Assembly (NCBI GenBank): GCA_041752235.1
Contig: JBGSHM010000002.1
Coordinates: 1 to 64,000 of the forward strand
DNA from: SpSt-398 sp041752235
GTDB lineage: Bacteria > Bacteroidota > Bacteroidia > Chitinophagales > Chitinophagaceae
Direction: 5' to 3'
DNA length: 64,000 nucleotides
Made by a program: the position numbers and the translations under genes. Of this stretch, positions 26,468 to 34,835 are shown in pieces (the first letter of the stretch is position 1; every line of letters begins with the position of its first letter). The notes below the pieces were generated by a model, which searched no databases, had not been told where the DNA came from, and saw only the letters and a program-made list of their open reading frames with translations.

Positions 26468-27474
26468 TTTTGTTTTTTCTTATTTAGGTGAGGCATCAGG
26501 ATGAAACTGGCAAATCCTCCCAGTAATATGACCGTCGTTTGCGCCAGCCAGATCAACCAACCAAAGGCAAGTGCCGTGCCTTCATTCAATCCATATACCT
26601 GCATGGTCTTCTGCACCAACACGGCATAGGCACCGATACCGCCAGGTGTAGCCACCATGCCCACACTTCCTGCACTCAGAATAGAAAAGGCCTCAGGAAC
26701 GCCGTACTGCATGGTTTCCTTCAACGCGTTAAAACCTATATATCCACCAATGAAATAAAGAAACCAGATGGCAAAGGTTAGAAACAGGAACTCCCACCGC
26801 TTTTTTAAATGCTGAATGGTGCTGATGCCATTCCAAATGCGTAAGAGGATCTGTTTTCCCAGATCAATGACATCCTTAATCGTTTTCTTTTTGATCAACA
26901 TCCAAAGGATGATCACGATCAACACAACACCTATGGTGATCGATCCAATGACCCAACCTTCAATTTTATTTTCCTGAACACCTCCTTTCGGTGATGAATT
27001 AAAAAAAGCATTCATCAGGTCGGAATAGATACCCGGTTGTAGATACAAGGTGATGCCAAAAACAATCAACAGGCAGAGGAGGTCAATGATCCTTTCGAGA
27101 ATAACCGTACCGATCAATTTGTCAACAGGCACTTTTTCGTAGCGAAATAAAAAGGTACACTTGATGAATTCACCCAATCTTGGCAATGCCTGATTGGTGA
27201 GGTAACCGATCATAACGGCGAAAAACGTATTTCGAATGGAAGGATGATAGCCCATGGGCTGGATCAACAATCTCCACCGGAGTGCCCGAAAGAAATGCGC
27301 CAGGATCATGATACCAAAAACCGGGACCATGAGGAGGTAATTGGCATCCCTGACCGCCGAGCGAATATGGGCCTTATGGTCATCCGTAAGTCCCCGTATG
27401 GACCACCAGATCAGAAATATACCCAGTCCGAAAAAAAACAGGTATTGAAATATGGTGCGCAACCTTTTGTTCAT
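26464..27474 (-). CDS. LPG-synthase-type transmembrane protein (flippase-like domain)
   Basis: 336 residues with about 7-8 hydrophobic helices (YLFFFGLGIFLIWWSIRG, LLMVPVFGIMILAHFFRALRW, FAVMIGYLTNQALPRLGE, FLFLTFAIWFLYFIGGY, SAGSVGMVATPGGIGAYAVL, ALAFGWLIWLAQTTVILLGG). The NQALPRLGE and TPGGIGAYE-type loops mark the lysylphosphatidylglycerol-synthase TM / YbhN family. The C-terminal aminoacyl-transferase domain is absent, so it is not a complete MprF. Neighbours suggest envelope lipid or glycan handling. Confidence 0.85.
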   Translation of the reverse strand: MNKRLRTIFQYLFFFGLGIFLIWWSIRGLTDDHKAHIRSAVRDANYLLMVPVFGIMILAHFFRALRWRLLIQPMGYHPSIRNTFFAVMIGYLTNQALPRLGEFIKCTFLFRYEKVPVDKLIGTVILERIIDLLCLLIVFGITLYLQPGIYSDLMNAFFNSSPKGGVQENKIEGWVIGSITIGVVLIVIILWMLIKKKTIKDVIDLGKQILLRIWNGISTIQHLKKRWEFLFLTFAIWFLYFIGGYIGFNALKETMQYGVPEAFSILSAGSVGMVATPGGIGAYAVLVQKTMQVYGLNEGTALAFGWLIWLAQTTVILLGGFASFILMPHLNKKKQK

Positions 27475-27483
27475 GGGGTGGGA

Positions 27484-27828
27484 TTAAACCTTATTTCCCT
27501 CTTTCGGAAACAATAACCAGGGTTTGAATTGCCTGGCCTCTTCAAAATCCATCAAAGCATAGGAGATCACGACGACAATATCCCCAACAGCGCCTTTTCG
27601 CGCAGCCGGTCCATTGAGGCAACACACCCCCGAACCTCTTTTTCCCCGGATGACATAGGTCTCTAATCTTTCTCCATTGTTCACATTCACTACCTGCACT
27701 TTTTCATTTTCAATGATATGGGCGGCGTCCATCATATCTTCATCCAGGGTGAGGCTACCCACATAATTCAAATTGGCTTCGGTGATCACAGCACGGTGGA
27801 TCTTCGATTTCAGCACTTGTATCTGCAT
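27484..27828 (-). CDS. panD: Aspartate 1-decarboxylase (pyruvoyl enzyme)
   Basis: 114 residues from the ATG at 27828 (MQIQVLKSKIHRAVITEANLNY); the longer frame runs back into panC. The self-cleavage Gly-Ser lies in YVGSLTLDED, where Ser becomes the pyruvoyl group. The rest of the small double-psi barrel is present (RLETYVIRGKRGSGVCCLNG, AARKGAVGD). It makes beta-alanine for pantothenate. It starts 28 nt after panC. Confidence 0.95.
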   Translation of the reverse strand: MQIQVLKSKIHRAVITEANLNYVGSLTLDEDMMDAAHIIENEKVQVVNVNNGERLETYVIRGKRGSGVCCLNGPAARKGAVGDIVVVISYALMDFEEARQFKPWLLFPKEGNKV

Positions 27829-27856
27829 AAGGAACAAAATTAAGAATAATTCGTAA

Positions 27857-28720
27857 TCAACTACTTGAGCCCGGGATAACAAGGTTGTCGATCAAACGCA
27901 CCTCTCCCAGAAAAACCGCAGCCAGGGCTACAAGGTCAGTTTTACCGTTCCAGACTCCAATCGGCGCCAATGTCTTTGCATCGGCCACTTCAAAATAATC
28001 AATGCGAAAGCCCTGTTGGCGAAGATCATTCGCTATTTCGTTAACCAATGAAGTGGTATCACCCGGTTCCATTTGTTGTTTGATCCTTAGTAATCCGCTC
28101 TGGATCGCCGCCGCCCGCTGTCTTTCTTCCTCATTTAATCTCCGGTTACGGCTGCTCATCGCCAATCCATTTGGCTCCCGAAGGGTAGGACAGAGCTGAA
28201 GTTCGATCTCATTGCGGCCGGTGATGACCAACATGCGGGCAATCACCATACATTGTTGATAATCCTTTTGGCCAAGATAAAGTAGATCGGGGTTTATGGC
28301 AGAAACCAGAATATCCACTACCTGGCAAACCCCCTGAAAATGACCAGGCCTGAATTTACCTTCATAGACCTTTTCCAGAAAGCCGAGGTCATAGGATTTC
28401 AGGTCATTTGTTCCGGATGGGTAGATTTCAGCCCGGGCGGGAAGAAACAAAACATCACACCCTTCCTGTTCCAACATACGGATATCCTGACCAAGCGTGA
28501 TGGGGTACTTATCATAGTCTGCCGGATCATTGAACTGGGTGGGGTTGACAAAAATGCTGCAAACCGTTAGGTCAACCTCTTCCCGGGATTTGCGAATCAG
28601 CGACATATGTCCCTCGTGAAGGGCCCCCATGGTTGGTACAAACCCGATCTTTTTACCCCTTTTTCGGTGACTGGAAAGGTGGCTTTCCAGGTCCCGGATA
28701 TGTTTCAAAATGATCATCAT
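27857..28720 (-). CDS. panC: Pantothenate synthetase
   Basis: 287 residues, normal length. Motifs: VPTMGALHEGHMSLIRKSR (HxGH), VSIFVNPTQF-like CSIFVNPTQFNDPADYDKYP, LGQKDYQQCMVIARM and GLAMSSRNRRL (the KMSKS equivalent). It joins pantoate and beta-alanine using ATP. First gene of the minus-strand panC-panD-membrane protein-rfaE2-ppk1-ppx-panB run. The start has two adjacent ATGs (28720 and 28717). Confidence 0.97.
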   Translation of the reverse strand: MMIILKHIRDLESHLSSHRKRGKKIGFVPTMGALHEGHMSLIRKSREEVDLTVCSIFVNPTQFNDPADYDKYPITLGQDIRMLEQEGCDVLFLPARAEIYPSGTNDLKSYDLGFLEKVYEGKFRPGHFQGVCQVVDILVSAINPDLLYLGQKDYQQCMVIARMLVITGRNEIELQLCPTLREPNGLAMSSRNRRLNEEERQRAAAIQSGLLRIKQQMEPGDTTSLVNEIANDLRQQGFRIDYFEVADAKTLAPIGVWNGKTDLVALAAVFLGEVRLIDNLVIPGSSS

Positions 28721-28777
28721 GTAGTATAGAATGGTGGTTCTTAAGCTCCCTTATCCCGCAATTAGCGAGAATTTAAT

Positions 28778-28785
28778 TAACTTTG
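28778..28785 (+). promoter_or_regulatory. Bacteroidota -7 box of the glycogen synthase-like gene
   Basis: TAACTTTG matches TAnnTTTG exactly, 57 bp upstream of the ATG at 28843. No clear -33 TTTG is visible. Confidence 0.55.
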
Positions 28786-28842
28786 CGGCTTTCTGTGCAA
28801 CAAGTAAGCTCATTCAGGCGGATTAATCAAACAGCGTAAAAC

Positions 28843-29658
28843 ATGTCAGCAAAGAAAAGAATTTTATTTATTGCCAGCGAGATGTCTCCGTACCTCGAAT
28901 TCACCGAATTCTCGGAAACGGTCAACAAATTGGCAATAAAAGCGAATGATAATGGATATGAGGTGCGCTGTATCATGCCCCGTTTTGGGGTGATCAATGA
29001 ACGCCGGCACCGCCTTCATGAAGTGGTGAGGCTCTCCGGGATCAATATCTCGATCGAAAATGACGACCTGCCGCTACAGATCAAAGTCGCTTCCCTGCCC
29101 AATGCCCGTTTGCAAGTGTATTTTCTGGATAATGAGGACCTGTTCAAGCGGAAGTATATTTATCATGATGAGCAGGAAAAATGGTATCCCGACAATGACA
29201 TTCGAACTGTTTTCTTCTGTAAGGGTGCCCTCGAAACCGTGAAAAAATTTGGATGGCCTCCCGACCTGATCCATTGCAGTGGCTGGATGACTGGTCTGGT
29301 GCCTGCCTTTCTTAAAACCGTTTACAAAAAAGAACCCGTATTCGCCCATAGCAAAGTGATCTATACCATCGGTCGGAATACGTTCAAGGAAAAACTGGGT
29401 CCCGGTCTCCTCAAAAAGGCCCTGATCCATGCGAATATCAAGGAAAAAGACCTGGAAATGTATAAGGACGGTACCAATTCAGCCCTTTTCAGAGGGGGTG
29501 CCACCTATGCTGACGCCATCACTTTTGGGGATGAAAAGATCGATAAGAAGTTGGTCGAGGAATTCACCAAAGTGAAAGGAAAGAAAACACTGTTATATAA
29601 TGCAGAGTCTGATTTAACAGACTATTTGCAATTGTATGGCGACCTTGCAGGCAAGTAA
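28843..29658 (+). CDS. Glycogen/starch synthase N-terminal-domain protein (GT5-like)
   Basis: 271 residues, about half the length of a full GT5 enzyme. The N-terminal glycogen synthase domain is clear: ILFIASEMSPYLEFTEFSETVNKLA, VRCIMPRFGVINERRHRLHEV and DLIHCSGWMTGLVPAFLK. The usual K-x-G-G-L donor loop at the start is changed to E-F-S-E, and the C-terminal donor domain is missing. It probably does not work as a classical synthase alone. Such single-domain proteins seem common in Bacteroidota (from memory). The next gene overlaps its 3' end. Confidence 0.8.
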   Translation: MSAKKRILFIASEMSPYLEFTEFSETVNKLAIKANDNGYEVRCIMPRFGVINERRHRLHEVVRLSGINISIENDDLPLQIKVASLPNARLQVYFLDNEDLFKRKYIYHDEQEKWYPDNDIRTVFFCKGALETVKKFGWPPDLIHCSGWMTGLVPAFLKTVYKKEPVFAHSKVIYTIGRNTFKEKLGPGLLKKALIHANIKEKDLEMYKDGTNSALFRGGATYADAITFGDEKIDKKLVEEFTKVKGKKTLLYNAESDLTDYLQLYGDLAGK

Positions 29659-31186
29659 ACATCAACCTCAATTTATACCGGTAAATAATTATAACCCCGT
29701 GAAGAACAAGCATCTGGTCCTTTTTTTCCTAATTGTTTCCCTGCTTTCCGGCGTCACCATCTTTACCGCGTGTAAAAGGATCAATGCCTTTACGGATATC
29801 GGATCGGGGCTTATCCCGGCGGTGGATAATATCAACACCTTTGATACAGTTCTGAATGTAGAGGCCTATAATGGTATTTTCGGCGACAATGAAGATTCGA
29901 TCCGGATGCTCTCTTCCGAGATACATTTTCTGGGCCAGATCACAAATGATCCCTTTTTTGGCAAGACTGATGCCCGGATCTACCTCCAACTCAAACCAAC
30001 CCTGTTTCCCCATGCTTTTGCCCGGGCAGATAGCCTGACCATTGACTCTGTGGTATTGGTCATGGATTATAAAGGTGCCTATGGAGATAGCACGATCCAT
30101 CAGACCATCAATGTCTACGAGATCGCGAATATCCCAACGAATGTTTTCAGAGCCGATTCGAACTACCTCGTTAAATCCACCAATTTTGTCAATGGTGACC
30201 TCTTGGGTTCCAGGACGATTATACCGCAAAACCTAAAGGACTCCGTTAAGGCCTATAAGGATACCACAGTCAGCCAACTCCGTGTCCGGTTGTCGGACCT
30301 TTTTGGCCAGCGTATGTTGGATTATGACTCAACTGCAGGAGGCGCCTATAAAAGTGACTCATTGCTAAACACCTTTTTTAAAGGGTTTGCCATTGAATCT
30401 GCCGCCGGATCGGGAAATGCCCTGATGGCCTTTGCTCTTTCCAATGCGCCAAACACTAAACTGGCCTTTTATTATCGGTATCCAAAGAATGGCCAGCCAG
30501 ATACAACGGTCAGTTATTTTACATTTTCACCTTTTAGCATATTCTCTTCCATAGGCTGTGCTTCTCATAATTATGTGAAGCGTGACTTTACAGGTTCTCC
30601 TTTGGAAGCCGATGCCAACACGCCTGCTCCGGATGATTTTGTTTACCTGATCAATTCACCCGGATCCTATGCCAGGATCAAAGTCCCTGGTCTTCAAAAC
30701 GTTAGCAACCGATTGGTCCATCGCGCAGAACTCGTGGCCGAACAGATTTACGATCCCAGTGATGATATTTTCTTTGCCCCCGAATCGATCTGGATGGATG
30801 CCTATGACTCCAGCATCAGTAGTTACCGGGTCATTCCGTACGATCTGTTCCCAGGTGGTAGTGGTACCCTGAACCTGGCTTCTTTTGGCTCCTATGGGAA
30901 CACCGTTCCCGATGGATCGGGTAAAGAAGTGGCCCGCTGGAGCTTTGACCTAACCCGTTATGTACAAAAGATCGTCACAGAAGGGCAGAAGGTCATGGAT
31001 TTCAGGATGATGTCCCACCGATACAGTACGGACTCTATCCGTCTCAATAACTTTGATAATTCAGGCAATTTTACCACCTATGTTCAAACCCTCAACAACA
31101 ACTATGTTACGGGCAGGGTTAGACTGGGTGGTACAGCCCATCCCACCCGGCGGATGAAACTGCGGATCATCTACTCTAAAATTTAG
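29636..31186 (+). CDS. DUF4270 family lipoprotein
   Basis: 516 residues in the longest form, overlapping the previous gene by 23 nt. An alternative GTG start at 29699 removes 21 residues and gives a tighter lipoprotein signal (HLVLFFLIVSLLSGVTIFTAC, lipobox cysteine in FTAC). The mature part starts with ITN-like and DIGSGLIP motifs and is beta-rich, consistent with DUF4270, whose function is unknown. It likely faces the periplasm or surface as an outer membrane lipoprotein. Confidence 0.85.
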   Translation: MATLQASKHQPQFIPVNNYNPVKNKHLVLFFLIVSLLSGVTIFTACKRINAFTDIGSGLIPAVDNINTFDTVLNVEAYNGIFGDNEDSIRMLSSEIHFLGQITNDPFFGKTDARIYLQLKPTLFPHAFARADSLTIDSVVLVMDYKGAYGDSTIHQTINVYEIANIPTNVFRADSNYLVKSTNFVNGDLLGSRTIIPQNLKDSVKAYKDTTVSQLRVRLSDLFGQRMLDYDSTAGGAYKSDSLLNTFFKGFAIESAAGSGNALMAFALSNAPNTKLAFYYRYPKNGQPDTTVSYFTFSPFSIFSSIGCASHNYVKRDFTGSPLEADANTPAPDDFVYLINSPGSYARIKVPGLQNVSNRLVHRAELVAEQIYDPSDDIFFAPESIWMDAYDSSISSYRVIPYDLFPGGSGTLNLASFGSYGNTVPDGSGKEVARWSFDLTRYVQKIVTEGQKVMDFRMMSHRYSTDSIRLNNFDNSGNFTTYVQTLNNNYVTGRVRLGGTAHPTRRMKLRIIYSKI

Positions 31187-31197
31187 TCTGGACTTCA

Positions 31198-31229
31198 TTG
31201 GTAAAGTATCAAATGGGCGATTATCTTTG
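31198..31229 (+). promoter_or_regulatory. metK promoter (-33 TTG / -7 TATCTTTG)
   Basis: TATCTTTG at 31222-31229 is an exact -7 match. TTG at 31198-31200 lies 21 bp upstream, within the known spacing. The ATG follows 37 bp later. Confidence 0.65.
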
Positions 31230-31265
31230 CGCCCAAACCTTTTTGCTTAATCACAATTAACAAAC

Positions 31266-32546
31266 ATGCCCTATCTCTTTACCTCTGAAAGTGTTTCAGA
31301 AGGTCATCCTGACAAAGTTGCCGACCAGATTTCCGATGCCCTGATCGATAATTTCCTGGCTTATGACGCACAGTCTAAAGTCGCTTGCGAAACGCTTGTA
31401 ACAACCGGACAGGTTGTATTGGCCGGAGAGGTGAAATCGAAAACCTACCTGGATGTTCAGGACATTGCCCGTGAAGTGATCCGTAATATCGGGTACACCA
31501 AGGCTGAATACATGTTCGAAGCCAACTCCTGTGGTATCTTCTCTGCCATTCATGAGCAAAGTGCCGATATCAACCGGGGTGTTGACCGTACCGTAAAGAA
31601 ATTGAGCTTTGAAGCCAAAGCCAATGCACAGGGTGCCGGCGACCAGGGTATGATGTTTGGTTATGCTACCATGGAGACGGACAACTATATGCCGCTGGCT
31701 CTTGACCTGGCCCATAAGATCCTCCAGGAATTGTCCAAAACCCGTCGCGCCGGAAAAGAACTGAAATACCTTCGTCCCGATGCCAAAAGCCAGGTGACCA
31801 TCGAATACGATGACAATAACCAACCCGTGCGTATTGATACCATTGTGGTATCTACTCAGCATGATGATTTCGGAACCGATAAACAAATGCTGGATCAGAT
31901 CCGCAAAGACATTATCGAGGTCATCATCCCCCGTGTAAAAAAACAATTAAAGCCATCACTGCGTAAATTATTCAACGATAAGATCACCTATCACATCAAC
32001 CCCACCGGCAAATTTGTAATTGGAGGGCCTCATGGAGATACCGGTCTTACCGGAAGAAAGATCATCGTAGATACCTATGGTGGAAAAGGTGCCCACGGTG
32101 GTGGTGCCTTTAGTGGTAAAGATCCTTCTAAAGTAGATCGTTCAGCCGCCTACGCTACCCGTCATATTGCCAAGAACCTGGTAGCTGCCGGACTGTGTGA
32201 TGAAGTTCTGGTCCAGGTTTCCTATGCCATTGGTGTAGCTAAGCCTTGTGGACTGTATGTAAACACGTATGGCACGGCCAAAGTGGATATTAGCGATGGA
32301 GAGATCGCGCGCAAAGTAGAAGAGATCTTCGACATGCGTCCCTATGCTATCGAACAACGCCTCAAATTGCGTAACCCCATCTACAGCGAAACAGCCGCCT
32401 ATGGTCACATGGGCCGTGAGCCAAAAGAGGTTGTTAAGACCTTCAACAAAGGCAAAGACAATGAGAAGAAAGTAACCGTTGAGCTGTTTACCTGGGAGAA
32501 ATTGGATTATGTAAGCAAAGTGAAAAGGGCTTTTGGTTTGAAATAA
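31266..32546 (+). CDS. metK: S-adenosylmethionine synthetase
   Basis: 426 residues, slightly long for MetK. Signatures: FTSESVSEGHPDKVADQISDA, GAGDQGMMFGYA and GGGAFSGKDPSKVDRSAAY, with the P-loop-like phosphate-binding residues. It makes SAM from methionine and ATP in the cytoplasm. Transcribed alone, from its own promoter to the terminator at 32599. Confidence 0.98.
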   Translation: MPYLFTSESVSEGHPDKVADQISDALIDNFLAYDAQSKVACETLVTTGQVVLAGEVKSKTYLDVQDIAREVIRNIGYTKAEYMFEANSCGIFSAIHEQSADINRGVDRTVKKLSFEAKANAQGAGDQGMMFGYATMETDNYMPLALDLAHKILQELSKTRRAGKELKYLRPDAKSQVTIEYDDNNQPVRIDTIVVSTQHDDFGTDKQMLDQIRKDIIEVIIPRVKKQLKPSLRKLFNDKITYHINPTGKFVIGGPHGDTGLTGRKIIVDTYGGKGAHGGGAFSGKDPSKVDRSAAYATRHIAKNLVAAGLCDEVLVQVSYAIGVAKPCGLYVNTYGTAKVDISDGEIARKVEEIFDMRPYAIEQRLKLRNPIYSETAAYGHMGREPKEVVKTFNKGKDNEKKVTVELFTWEKLDYVSKVKRAFGLK

Positions 32547-32598
32547 GTCCGGCGGTTTTTTCAACGCTTTTTACGACAAAAAGAAGTTTATAAAGAAA

Positions 32599-32626
32599 GA
32601 CCTCTCCATACCGGGGAGGTTTTTTA
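32599..32626 (+). terminator. metK terminator
   Basis: ACCTCTCC and GGGGAGGT pair (one G-T) around ATACC, followed by TTTTTT. Confidence 0.85.
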
Positions 32627-32636
32627 ATTTCACAGC

Positions 32637-33194
32637 ATGGAATCCACCAACCCCTGGACGATTTTGGGTGAAAAACCCATCTATGAGAATCCCTGGATCA
32701 AGGTGACGGAGTATGATGTATTGAACCCCAATGGAGGGAAAGGGATCTATGGAAAAGTGCATTTCCAAAACATCGCCATTGGTGTATTGCCTTTGGATGA
32801 GGAAGGGAACACTTATCTTGTTGGACAATACCGTTTCACCCTCAATCAGTATAGCTGGGAAATACCCGAAGGCGGTGGAGCCATGGGAGTGGATCCTCTG
32901 GAATCCGCGAAACGCGAACTAAAGGAGGAGACCGGAATGGAAGCATTGGCCTGGCAAAAGATACTGACCATGCACCTTTCCAATTCCTGTTCCGATGAGA
33001 TCAGTGAGGTCTTCCTCGCCCGTGATCTGAAACAAGGGGAGGCCATGCCGGAGGAAACAGAACAATTGATGGTTAAAAAACTGCCCTTTGACGAGGCCTT
33101 TGCCATGGTGGAAAGGGGAGAGATCACAGATGCCATTTCGGTGGCCGCAATTATTAAGGTTAAACTCATGTTACTGAATGGAGAGATCGGATAA
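32637..33194 (+). CDS. Nudix hydrolase (ADP-ribose pyrophosphatase-like)
   Basis: 185 residues. The Nudix box is GGGAMGVDPLESAKRELKEETGM in pieces: the catalytic REL-EE core is intact, but the first Glu of the consensus (GX5E) is Val (MGVDP). The upstream VGQYRFTLNQYSWEIPEGGG is typical of ADP-ribose pyrophosphatases. It would cleave a nucleoside diphosphate derivative. It overlaps rlmB by 17 nt and heads a four-gene plus-strand run. Confidence 0.88.
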   Translation: MESTNPWTILGEKPIYENPWIKVTEYDVLNPNGGKGIYGKVHFQNIAIGVLPLDEEGNTYLVGQYRFTLNQYSWEIPEGGGAMGVDPLESAKRELKEETGMEALAWQKILTMHLSNSCSDEISEVFLARDLKQGEAMPEETEQLMVKKLPFDEAFAMVERGEITDAISVAAIIKVKLMLLNGEIG

Positions 33195-33942
33195 ACGACA
33201 AAGACCCAAGAAATCCTCGCTGGTATTAGGAAGACAACCGCTGGTGGAAGCCATCCGGTCGGGAAAAGCCATTGATAAAATACTGATGCAAAAAAATGCA
33301 TCAGGTGACTCTATAGCATTGATCCGGGAATTGGCGTGGGATCACCAGGTACCAATTCAATATGTGCCGCCAGAGAAATTGAATAGCATCAGCCGGGGAA
33401 ACCACCAAGGCGTGATCGCGTTTACCGCGGCTATACAATACCTCGAATTACAGCAAGTGATCAGTTTTGTGGTGGAGAAAGGGGAGACCCCATTGTTCCT
33501 CTTATTGGATGGCATCACCGATGTGCGAAATATCGGAGCCATTGCACGCACCGCCCTTTGCATGGGTGTACAGGCGCTTGTGATACCCGATAAAGGGGTG
33601 GCACCCTTGCAGGAAGATGCAATTAAAGCATCTGCCGGGGCACTTGAGTCGATCTTTGTTTGCCGGGTCAACAGCCTGATGAAAGCCGTGGATGAATTGC
33701 ACCTGAATGGTATCCGTGTTTTTGCCAGTGAAATGACCGCGGAGAAAACATTGTTTGAATGTGATTTCCGGGAACCTTGTGCCATCGTCATGGGTGGAGA
33801 GGAAAAGGGCGTCTATCCGGCCCTCATGAAGATATGCGATGAGACCATGAAAATACCCATGGTAGGAGATTTTGAAAGCCTCAATGTATCGGTTGCGGCC
33901 GGAATGATCCTCTATGAAGCCTTTAAACAACGTTTACCTTGA
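33178..33942 (+). CDS. rlmB: 23S rRNA 2'-O-ribose methyltransferase of the RlmB/TrmH family
   Basis: 254 residues. The N-terminal substrate-binding domain starts VLGRQPLVEAIRSGKAIDKIL. SPOUT trefoil-knot motifs follow: LLDGITDVRNIGAIARTA, CAIVMGGEEKGVYP and KIPMVGDFESLNVSVAAGM. These bind SAM and define SpoU methyltransferases. RlmB methylates G2251 in E. coli 23S rRNA. RlmB versus a close paralogue cannot be fully separated by eye. Its stop overlaps the HMG-CoA lyase start. Confidence 0.9.
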   Translation: MERSDKRQRPKKSSLVLGRQPLVEAIRSGKAIDKILMQKNASGDSIALIRELAWDHQVPIQYVPPEKLNSISRGNHQGVIAFTAAIQYLELQQVISFVVEKGETPLFLLLDGITDVRNIGAIARTALCMGVQALVIPDKGVAPLQEDAIKASAGALESIFVCRVNSLMKAVDELHLNGIRVFASEMTAEKTLFECDFREPCAIVMGGEEKGVYPALMKICDETMKIPMVGDFESLNVSVAAGMILYEAFKQRLP

Positions 33943-34799
33943 TCGAACAACGTATCCATCTGGTTGAATGTCCGCGCGACGCCATGCAGGGATGGAAGAA
34001 ACCGATCCCAACAGAAAAAAAACGGGCCTACCTGAATCAACTGCTAAAAGTAGGATTTCATACACTTGATTTTGGGAGTTTTGTTTCTCCCAAGGCCATT
34101 CCTCAAATGGCAGATACAGCCCAGGTTGTCGCTGGATTGGATAAAACGGGTTCGCCTACCCAATTGCTCGCCATCATTGCCAACCTGCGGGGAGCAGAAC
34201 AAGCCGCCTCCTTTGATCAGATCGATTTGCTTGGTTTTCCTTTTTCCGTTTCAGAAACATTTCAGCAAAGAAATACCCAGGCAAGCATGGAAACGGCCAT
34301 TGAGCGGGTAGCTGATATTCAAAATCTATGTGTGGAAAAAGGGAAAGAACTCGTAGTGTATATATCCATGGGTTTTGGGAATCCTTATGGTGACCCTTAT
34401 GATGAGGACATTGTATTTGAGTGGGTGAACCGGCTTGTTGGCATGGATATCGGCATCATTTCGTTGGCGGATACCGTAGGAATGGCCACTCCAGAACAAG
34501 TATATGATATGACCGGTTATCTCGTGGAGTCTTTTCCCGGAACGGAAATTGGCGTTCACCTGCATTCACGACCCGATAACTGGAAAGAAAAACTGGAAGC
34601 TGCCTGGAAAGCAGGCTGTCGGCGCTTTGATGGCGCTATAAAAGGCATCGGCGGTTGTCCCATGGCCGATGACGAATTGGTCGGAAATTTGGACACCTTG
34701 AATATGGTCTCCTACTTTCGGGAAAAAGGAGTGCCAATGGGAATAGATCAACAGCTTTTGTTGGATTGTCTGCCCCTGGCAGAAGATATCTTTCAGTAA
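33939..34799 (+). CDS. Hydroxymethylglutaryl-CoA lyase
   Basis: 286 residues with a TTG start overlapping the rlmB stop (TTGA). The HMGL-like TIM barrel has VECPRDAMQGWKK at the start (usually VGPRDGLQ), VYISMGFGNPYGDPYD, SLADTVGMATPEQVY, VHLHSRPDNWKEKL and KGIGGCPMADDELVGNLDT with the catalytic Cys (GIGGCP). It cleaves HMG-CoA into acetyl-CoA and acetoacetate in leucine breakdown. Other leucine-pathway genes are not in the window. Confidence 0.92.
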   Translation: MIEQRIHLVECPRDAMQGWKKPIPTEKKRAYLNQLLKVGFHTLDFGSFVSPKAIPQMADTAQVVAGLDKTGSPTQLLAIIANLRGAEQAASFDQIDLLGFPFSVSETFQQRNTQASMETAIERVADIQNLCVEKGKELVVYISMGFGNPYGDPYDEDIVFEWVNRLVGMDIGIISLADTVGMATPEQVYDMTGYLVESFPGTEIGVHLHSRPDNWKEKLEAAWKAGCRRFDGAIKGIGGCPMADDELVGNLDTLNMVSYFREKGVPMGIDQQLLLDCLPLAEDIFQ

Positions 34800-34835
34800 A
34801 CCGGAACAGGAACGGGTAAAAAGCAGCCAAATCAC

